From the IMG/VR virus record IMGVR_UViG_3300006802_000705, positions 1 through 21,377 of that record: a stretch of 21,377 nucleotides of DNA. One strand, given 5' to 3'. Shown in pieces: positions 1-5,376 of the stretch; position 1 is the stretch's first letter; every line of letters begins with the position of its first letter. The stretch is from a virus. The position numbers and the translations under genes were made by a program. The notes below the pieces were generated by a model that saw only the letters and a program-made list of their open reading frames with translations, was not told the origin of the DNA and did no database searches.

Positions 1-1
1 A

Positions 2-688
2 TCAGGTGCAACAACACTTAGAATAGTAGGTACTGTAACAAATAAAGCTGGTGCTATTTTTCTTGATTCTTCTGATTCATCAGTATCTGCATATATTTAT
101 CCTGATTCAACAAATGGTCTTTCTATTAATACCTCAACTTCGCATCCTATTGTTTTTAGAACCGCTGGCTCCGAACGAATGCGCATCCAATCGGGGGGAG
201 AAGTTTTATTTGGAACTACAACTAATTTTTCACAAGAAGCAACACCAGTAATAGGTATAAGCGTAAAAAATTCAGCGTCAAAGTGGGGCATAAATATGCA
301 AGCCGATGCTTCAGGAGCATTTAGAGCAATAACATTTTATAATAGTGCAGGAACATCACAGGGTTATATTTCAGTTAACGGAACAGGTACAACTACTTAT
401 TCTACAACATCTTCTGATATTAGATTAAAACAAAATATTGAAGATTGGAATGAAAATGTGTTGGATGCATTTACTAGTATTGAACCAAAAACTTTTGAAT
501 TTATAGGATATGAAAATCCAGAAACTCAAAAAGGATTTATTGCACAAGATACGGCAGATAGTTTTCCTGAAGCCTATCCTGTAGATGAAAAAGGATTTTA
601 TGCATTCAATCCTTCGGGAATGGTAGTGTATTTAATGAAGGCTATCAAAGAATTAAAACAAGAAATCGATACACTTAAGAACCAATGA
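2..688 (+). CDS. Tail fibre protein, C-terminal part with intramolecular chaperone domain (5' truncated)
   Basis: The frame is open from base 2 to the TGA at 686-688, so only the last 228 residues are present and the start lies upstream. The first part is a β-rich, Gly/Ser/Thr-rich stalk containing the phrase GSERMRIQSGG, typical of phage fibres just before their chaperone domain. From about base 413 the motif SDIRLKQNI opens a peptidase S74 / endosialidase-type chaperone domain of about 90 residues, ending in a helical tail (MKAIKELKQEIDTLKNQ). In this family the domain trimerises the fibre and then cleaves itself off at the Ser of the S-D-x-R-x-K motif. The protein is therefore probably a host-recognition fibre matured by autocleavage. 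Its stop overlaps an ATG (ATGA) that opens a tiny reading frame. Receptor specificity cannot be judged from this part. Confidence 0.88.
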   Translation, partial: SGATTLRIVGTVTNKAGAIFLDSSDSSVSAYIYPDSTNGLSINTSTSHPIVFRTAGSERMRIQSGGEVLFGTTTNFSQEATPVIGISVKNSASKWGINMQADASGAFRAITFYNSAGTSQGYISVNGTGTTTYSTTSSDIRLKQNIEDWNENVLDAFTSIEPKTFEFIGYENPETQKGFIAQDTADSFPEAYPVDEKGFYAFNPSGMVVYLMKAIKELKQEIDTLKNQ

Positions 689-723
689 GCAAGAATACAG
701 GAACATCGGAACTGATTAAATAA
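685..723 (+). pseudogene. 12-codon remnant resembling the start of a tail fibre gene
   Basis: An ATG overlapping the fibre stop codon (ATGA) opens the peptide MSKNTGTSELIK and ends in TAA at 721-723. The peptide resembles, from memory, the N-terminal tag (…NTGTSELIN…) that begins many fibre proteins of Bacteroidota phages. The ATGA coupling is what a second fibre gene in the operon would have. It could be the stump of a deleted or recombined fibre gene, or a meaningless short frame. No further fibre sequence follows before the next gene at 742. Confidence 0.4.
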
Positions 724-741
724 TTATAAACAAAAAAAAAG

Positions 742-1077
742 ATGAAAACTATTCAACCAATTTTCGTTTGGAAAAACGGACAACTACTAGAAGGTGATTT
801 GCTTAACGCATACATCATCAATGACAACTTGCAATCTTCTTGCTCGTTCTATTATTCAATCCTTACTACCGTACAAGGAGAAGATGGTGTATCATCTTCT
901 GTTGGGCAAGCGGTGACAGATGGAAACGTAACTATGGATGGTGAAAACTACCAGCTGTGGAATGGCTCAAATGATGATGCCTATTCTTACATAGCTGCAC
1001 AGTTAAACCTAACCATCACAGGTGACTACGTGCCTCCTGTACCTCCAGCTCCTGAGCCTGAAGTTAGTGCAGAATAA
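742..1077 (+). CDS. Small conserved-type protein next to the tail fibre
   Basis: This 111-residue protein has no signal peptide or membrane segment. The first 95 residues look like a compact α/β domain rich in Asn, Asp and Tyr (MKTIQPIFVWKNGQ…, then a Gln-Leu-Trp and Tyr-rich stretch). They are followed by a Pro/Glu tail (VPPVPPAPEPE) that is probably flexible. The start is preceded by an A-rich run (aaacaaaaaaaaag) and no Shine-Dalgarno sequence. Its place directly behind a fibre, ahead of membrane proteins, suggests a fibre-associated or assembly role. That is inferred from position only. The opening pattern is familiar from small proteins beside fibre genes in Bacteroidota phages, but no function is known to me. 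Confidence 0.8.
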   Translation: MKTIQPIFVWKNGQLLEGDLLNAYIINDNLQSSCSFYYSILTTVQGEDGVSSSVGQAVTDGNVTMDGENYQLWNGSNDDAYSYIAAQLNLTITGDYVPPVPPAPEPEVSAE

Positions 1078-1082
1078 AAGCT

Positions 1083-1361
1083 ATGGGAGAGAATCTGCCT
1101 AAACTGAATGATGATTCTACAATGAGCATTAACATTAAATGGCTCATTCAAATCATCGTTCTAGTAGGCGGAGCCGTTCTCCTATACACAAGGCTTGAGA
1201 ATAGAGTTACAGATTTAGAGAACGATGCTAAGTCAATTCGCTTTAATCAAAACAACTATGTATTCCCTGATATTCGTACCTTGGAAGGAGAAATCTTGGA
1301 CTACAAGTTGTTTCGTGAGCGTATTAGCAAAGATGTTGAAACTTTAAAGAAGGATAAGTAA
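1083..1361 (+). CDS. Single-TM coiled-coil protein, spanin-like candidate
   Basis: This 92-residue protein has a short polar N-terminus, one strongly hydrophobic segment at about residues 19-39 (IKWLIQIIVLVGGAVLLY), and then a charged helical region to the end with heptad-like spacing (RLENRVTDLEND and later RERISKDVETLKKDK). The architecture fits an inner-membrane protein with a periplasmic coiled coil, as in i-spanins of Gram-negative phages. Many small membrane-anchored proteins look similar. Its stop overlaps the next start by one base (TAATG), coupling it to the holin-like gene. No lipobox-bearing outer spanin was seen nearby, so a lysis role is plausible but unproven. Confidence 0.72.
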   Translation: MGENLPKLNDDSTMSINIKWLIQIIVLVGGAVLLYTRLENRVTDLENDAKSIRFNQNNYVFPDIRTLEGEILDYKLFRERISKDVETLKKDK

Positions 1362-1597
1362 TGGCATTTAAAGACATATTTAAAGACAGCAACGACATAA
1401 ATGAAAAGAATGTGGTTGGATTCGCTTCTTTTGCAGTGATGGTAACATTTGCATTTGCAGATATTATCACAGGATTCTTTGGTAAAGACTTGGTAGTAAG
1501 TGAATTTATCTACAACTCGTTTGTAATTATTACCCTTGGAGCATTTGGAATAGACGGAATAACTAAGATATTTACTTCGAAAACAAATAAAATTTAA
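1361..1597 (+). CDS. Two-TM holin-like membrane protein
   Basis: This 78-residue protein has two predicted membrane segments, at about residues 18-38 (VVGFASFAVMVTFAFADIIT) and 46-68 (SEFIYNSFVIITLGAFGIDG). They are separated by a short loop with Lys and Asp. Both ends are charged, and the C-terminus is basic. Size and topology fit a class II-type holin or a related small phage membrane protein. Its start shares one base with the stop of the coiled-coil membrane protein, so the pair is probably co-translated. No endolysin lies nearby, so the assignment rests on topology and neighbourhood alone. Confidence 0.68.
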   Translation: MAFKDIFKDSNDINEKNVVGFASFAVMVTFAFADIITGFFGKDLVVSEFIYNSFVIITLGAFGIDGITKIFTSKTNKI

Positions 1598-1601
1598 TAT
1601 A

Positions 1602-1829
1602 ATGGATATAAGAAAAATATCAATAGGTCCTGATTACAAGGGTAGCGCAATGCATTACATTGTTGGACAGCGCATATTAGGAGATACAAATGAAATTCAT
1701 TTGATTCAATTTGATGAGAAAAAAAATTCCTATAAAATATTTATTATTAATGATAAATTAGAGGTGGTTCTTTGGAAAGAATTTAATGCTACAATACCAG
1801 TCTCAGTTGAATACAATATTCATATTTAA
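1602..1829 (+). CDS. Small hypothetical protein
   Basis: This 75-residue soluble protein is predicted to be mostly β-strand (MHYIVGQRILG, EIHLIQF, SYKIFIIN, VVLWKEFN). There is no membrane segment, signal peptide or cysteine. I do not recognise a family with known function. Strand density and size suggest a single small β-sheet domain. It lies 4 bp behind the holin-like gene, and its TAA shares a base with the ATG of the co-chaperonin-like gene (TAATG). It therefore belongs to the same transcript and is probably co-translated with that downstream gene. Confidence 0.75.
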   Translation: MDIRKISIGPDYKGSAMHYIVGQRILGDTNEIHLIQFDEKKNSYKIFIINDKLEVVLWKEFNATIPVSVEYNIHI

Positions 1830-2392
1830 TGAAGTCCCCATTTTATTTTATAGCTAAGCCATTAGATGGTAAGAGATATAATAACACTAAAGATATTGGT
1901 GGAATTGAATTAATCATAAGCACATCTGAAGAAGACCATAAGTTTTCAAATAGATTTGCTGAAGTAGTAGAGACTCCATTGGGATATAATGGACCTATTA
2001 AGCCTGGTGATACGCTGCTTGTTCATCACAATGTTTTTAAATTTTATAATGACATGAAGGGCAAACAAAAAAGTGGTAAATCATTTTTTAAAGATGATTT
2101 ATTTTTTATTGAAACAGAACAGTTTTTCATGTACAAAAGCAATGGGGTATGGAACTCATACGATAGATACTGTTTTGTTAAACCAATAAAGCCAACTGAA
2201 AGCTACATTAATAAACCTTTCAGCGAAGAGCCTTTAATGGGCATAATGAAATATCCAAATCAATATCTTATTGATAGAGGCATAAAAGAAGGGGACATGG
2301 TTTGTTTTAGTCCCGATAGTGAATATGAGTTTAATGTAGATGAGGAAAAACTTTACAGAATGTTTGACCACCAAATAACAATTAAACTATGA
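1829..2392 (+). CDS. Putative co-chaperonin-like protein with two GroES-type barrels
   Basis: This 187-residue protein shows GroES-like features twice. First copy: an opening strand ending in KPLD, the GGIEL tripeptide context at 24-28 (GroES has GGIVL in its GroEL-binding mobile loop), a Glu-Val strand at 45-48, and the IKPGDTLLV turn at 57-65 (GroES: VKVGDIVIF). Second copy: strand YCFVKPIKP (114-122), GIM at 138-140, GIKEGDMVCFSP at 151-162, and the closing strand pair EKLYRMFDHQITIKL, which parallels the GroES C-terminus. Copy two lacks an obvious mobile loop. Known phage co-chaperonins such as T4 gp31 recruit host GroEL to fold capsid protein, and this gene sits in the structural operon. 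Single-domain GroES is about 97 residues, so the length fits two domains. The family call is by eye. Confidence 0.55.
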   Translation: MKSPFYFIAKPLDGKRYNNTKDIGGIELIISTSEEDHKFSNRFAEVVETPLGYNGPIKPGDTLLVHHNVFKFYNDMKGKQKSGKSFFKDDLFFIETEQFFMYKSNGVWNSYDRYCFVKPIKPTESYINKPFSEEPLMGIMKYPNQYLIDRGIKEGDMVCFSPDSEYEFNVDEEKLYRMFDHQITIKL

Positions 2393-2865
2393 ATTTACTA
2401 TCTTTTGACCATGTATTAAAAAATCCACAAGATTATGTATCAGAAATTTATACATACGGGTTTCAAGACGTGGCAGATGGACGACACATATTCAGAAACA
2501 TACAACCTAGAGGGTATCACGATGACTTTGCCAAATTTGTGTCTAAATTATTTCCTGATTATAAAATAGAATTAAATTTTGTCAGGAGGTCTCCGTTAAA
2601 TCAAGAGGAACCAAATTTTATTCATAGCGATGAGATGATGGGAGACATTACTTGTATATTGTATTTAAATGAAATGGCTCCAGTTGAAGACGGTACCACA
2701 ATATATGATGAAGATAAAAATCCATTGTTTGTCATTTATTCTAAATTTAATAGAATGATTGCTTTTGACTCTAATGTTTTTCATTCTAGAAATATATTTG
2801 AGAACTTTGGATATGAAGAATCAGCTAGATTGATTCAAGTTATATTTCTAAAGTATAAGAAATGA
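2389..2865 (+). CDS. 2-oxoglutarate/Fe(II)-dependent dioxygenase-like protein
   Basis: This 158-residue protein has the double-stranded β-helix signature of 2OG-Fe(II) oxygenases. The metal-binding HxD motif is H79-S-D81, followed by ITCILYLNE. A DGTTIYD turn at 101-107 corresponds to the Gly-Gly-Thr of prolyl-hydroxylase-type proteins. The distal histidine is H132 in VFHS, and the 2OG-binding arginine is R147 in ARLIQVIF, 15 residues on. All four expected residues are present in the right order and spacing, so the enzyme is probably active. The substrate could be protein side chains, nucleic acid or a small metabolite, and nothing in the sequence decides. It overlaps the co-chaperonin-like gene upstream and the next gene downstream by ATGA, so it is part of the packaging/structural operon. 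Confidence 0.72.
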   Translation: MNLLSFDHVLKNPQDYVSEIYTYGFQDVADGRHIFRNIQPRGYHDDFAKFVSKLFPDYKIELNFVRRSPLNQEEPNFIHSDEMMGDITCILYLNEMAPVEDGTTIYDEDKNPLFVIYSKFNRMIAFDSNVFHSRNIFENFGYEESARLIQVIFLKYKK

Positions 2866-3152
2866 GGGATACAAAAGAAATTAAATTAAGAATTATAAAT
2901 GCAGGTTATAGGGCTGTTGATGAATTAATAAAAGTAGCCGAAGAGAATGTGGTAAAGAACGGTGATGAAGATGGTGAATTAGCAGCAGATAGATTAAAGA
3001 ATGCTGCCGCCACTAAGAAGCTAGCTATCTTTGATGCTTTCGAGATTCTAAATAGAATAGAGTCTGAGAAGGAAAGTCTTGATTCAATAGAAAAAGGAAT
3101 AAGTCGAACAGATACAAAACAAGGTTTTGCAGAAAGAAGGTCAAAACAATAA
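2862..3152 (+). CDS. Probable small terminase subunit
   Basis: This 96-residue, charged, almost entirely helical protein lies directly upstream of the large terminase gene. It has an N-terminal helical segment (IKLRIINAGYRAVDELIKVAE) and a central Ala/Lys helix (ADRLKNAAATKKLAIFDAFE) that could oligomerise. The C-terminus is basic (FAERRSKQ). Small terminases recognise phage DNA and form rings that stimulate the large subunit. Size, composition and position fit, but I see no clear helix-turn-helix, so the call rests mainly on context. It starts within the oxygenase stop (ATGA), and its last 26 bases overlap the large terminase reading frame. Confidence 0.5.
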   Translation: MRDTKEIKLRIINAGYRAVDELIKVAEENVVKNGDEDGELAADRLKNAAATKKLAIFDAFEILNRIESEKESLDSIEKGISRTDTKQGFAERRSKQ

Positions 3153-5376
3153 TCTACTCAAGGTATTAAAAGGAGCTATACCTTCGTCTGTTATCTCTAA
3201 TAAGAATAGAGTACGGTCTTGGGTATACGGTTATAACGAGCAGTATGATGTTGTTGTAATATCGAAAACAGGTCAGATAGGTGATGTCGTTGAAATCTCA
3301 AGATTGAGAATTGCACTACCTGCTGCTCCTGATAAATGTTTTCAGAGAGACTCTAAAAAAGAAGAGCAATATTGGGAACGTCAAGATATTCCAAAAGACT
3401 TAAACAAGATTCAGTCTATATTTCAATGGAATGATAAGCCAAAGGAATTTAAAGACAGTTGGGTAGACTACATTGAAAATGAGTTTGATTATAGAGAACA
3501 AGGCTTTTGGTTTATGAACAATGGTGTGAAGACCTACATTACAGGCTCACACTATATGTATCTCCAATGGTCTAGTATTGACGTAGGATATCCTGATTTC
3601 CGTGAAGCAAATAGAATCTATTGGATATTTTGGGAGGCTTGTCGTGCAGACCCAAGAAGCTTTGGAATGGTGTATCTAAAGATTAGACGTTCAGGATTTT
3701 CATTTATGTCTTCATCTGAATGCGTTAACATAGGTACTCTTGCACGTGACTCTCGAATAGGCATATTATCTAAGACAGGAGCGGATGCTAAAAAGATGTT
3801 TACAGACAAGGTTGTTCCAATCAATAGCCGTCTTCCTTTCTTCTTTAAACCAATCATGGATGGTATGGACAAGCCTAAAACTGAATTAGCTTTTAGGGTT
3901 CCTGCAGCAAAGATTACAAAGAAGAATATGTATGAATCAGATGATTCAGAGATTGATGGACTTGACACAACTATAGATTGGAAGAATACTGAAGACAACT
4001 CATATGATGGTGAGAAGTTATTATTCTTGGCACATGATGAAAGTGGTAAGTGGACAAAGCCTGTAAATATTAAAGAAAATTGGCGTGTAACAAAAACTTG
4101 TTTGCGACTTGGTAGTAAGATTATTGGTAAGTGCATGATGGGTTCTACATCAAATGCTTTAAGCAAGGGTGGTCAGAACTTTAAGGAGATTTACGAAGAT
4201 TCGAATGCAAAGACTAGAAATGCAAACGGTCAAACCAAGAGTGGACTTTACGCTATATTCATTCCTATGGAATGGAATATGGAAGGATTCATTGATATAT
4301 ATGGTCATCCTGTATTTAATAAGCCTGAGAAACCTATCAGAGGAGTTGATGGTAATTGGATTACAAATGGTGCTGTAGATTATTGGGAGGCTGAAGTAGA
4401 CTCGTTAAAGAACGACCCTGATGCCCTTAATGAATTTTATCGTCAGTTCCCTCGAACAGAAAGCCATGCTTTCCGTGATGAGAGTAAGTCATCGATATTT
4501 AATTTAACAAAGATATATCAGCAGATTGATTATAATGATTCAATGATTAAGGAACACTACCTTACCCGTGGGTCATTCTCTTGGAAAGATGGTATTAAAG
4601 ATACGCAAGTGATATGGACACCTGACCCAAGAGGTAGGTTTTTAGTAAGCTGGTTCCCTCAAAAACATTTGCAAAATAATGTGCATATTAGGAATGGGAT
4701 TAAGTATCCAGGGAATGAGCATATTGGTTCATTTGGATGCGATTCATACGATATATCTGCTGTGGTTGGCGGACGTGGTTCTAATGGAGCTTTGCACGGA
4801 ATGACTAAGTTCCACATGGATGATGCTCCTATCAATGAGTTCTTTTTGGAATACATTGCTAGACCTCAGACAGCTGAGATATTCTTTGAGGAAGTACTGA
4901 TGGCTTGTATATTTTATGGTATGCCTATCTTGGTAGAGAACAACAAACCAAGGTTGTTATACCATTTAAAGAATAGAGGATATAGAGGATTTTCAATTAA
5001 CAGACCTGACAAACAGTTTGCTAAACTGACAAAGACTGAACGAGAATTAGGCGGCATACCTAACTCATCAGAAGATGTGAAGCAATCTCATGCATCAGCT
5101 ATTGAATCTTATATTGAGAAATTTGTTGGGCTTGACCTGGAGGGTAAATATCGTGATACTGACCTTATGGGGACTATGCCTTTTACAAGAACTCTTGAAG
5201 ATTGGGCTAAGTTTGATATAAATGATAGGACTAAGTTTGATGCTTGTATCAGTTCAGGATTGGCGATTATGGCTAATCAAAAGCATATGTATATTCCTGA
5301 AAAAAAAGAATCGAAATTAATCATTAACTTCGCTAAATATAAGAACGAAGGGATAATAAGTCAATTGGACAAATGA
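3127..5376 (+). CDS. terL: Terminase large subunit (packaging ATPase-nuclease)
   Basis: The 749-residue motor cuts and pumps DNA through the portal. The ATPase half has a deviant Walker A (KIRRSGFS, 185-192), a Walker B ending in Asp-Glu (LFLAHDE, 299-305) and a coupling motif in MMGSTSNA (337-344). The stretch around 436-452 (EFYRQFPRTESHAFRDE) is the usual linker of TerL proteins in crAss-like and related phages. The RNase H-like nuclease half shows the expected acids: D539 in FGCDSYD, E604 in LVENNK and D705 in KFDACISSGLA. The likely start is TTG. The frame is closed by TAA at 3100-3102, and the first in-frame ATG is only codon 130, already inside conserved sequence. The stop overlaps the portal ATG (ATGA), so packaging motor and portal are translationally coupled. 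Confidence 0.95.
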   Translation: MQKEGQNNNLLKVLKGAIPSSVISNKNRVRSWVYGYNEQYDVVVISKTGQIGDVVEISRLRIALPAAPDKCFQRDSKKEEQYWERQDIPKDLNKIQSIFQWNDKPKEFKDSWVDYIENEFDYREQGFWFMNNGVKTYITGSHYMYLQWSSIDVGYPDFREANRIYWIFWEACRADPRSFGMVYLKIRRSGFSFMSSSECVNIGTLARDSRIGILSKTGADAKKMFTDKVVPINSRLPFFFKPIMDGMDKPKTELAFRVPAAKITKKNMYESDDSEIDGLDTTIDWKNTEDNSYDGEKLLFLAHDESGKWTKPVNIKENWRVTKTCLRLGSKIIGKCMMGSTSNALSKGGQNFKEIYEDSNAKTRNANGQTKSGLYAIFIPMEWNMEGFIDIYGHPVFNKPEKPIRGVDGNWITNGAVDYWEAEVDSLKNDPDALNEFYRQFPRTESHAFRDESKSSIFNLTKIYQQIDYNDSMIKEHYLTRGSFSWKDGIKDTQVIWTPDPRGRFLVSWFPQKHLQNNVHIRNGIKYPGNEHIGSFGCDSYDISAVVGGRGSNGALHGMTKFHMDDAPINEFFLEYIARPQTAEIFFEEVLMACIFYGMPILVENNKPRLLYHLKNRGYRGFSINRPDKQFAKLTKTERELGGIPNSSEDVKQSHASAIESYIEKFVGLDLEGKYRDTDLMGTMPFTRTLEDWAKFDINDRTKFDACISSGLAIMANQKHMYIPEKKESKLIINFAKYKNEGIISQLDK

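Noticed and set aside
413-688. S74 domain as an independent protease gene
   Set aside because: It is continuous with fibre sequence upstream in the same frame and acts only as a self-cleaving trimerisation chaperone in this family.
3103-3152. Programmed -1 frameshift joining the small and large terminase genes
   Set aside because: The terL frame would require a +1 (or -2) shift and no slippery site is apparent, so separate initiation at TTG is simpler.
3618-4166. 182-codon open frame on the minus strand inside the large terminase gene
   Set aside because: The + strand frame has clear ATPase motifs across the same bases, and the antisense product has no recognisable pattern or leader. It is a shadow of terL.
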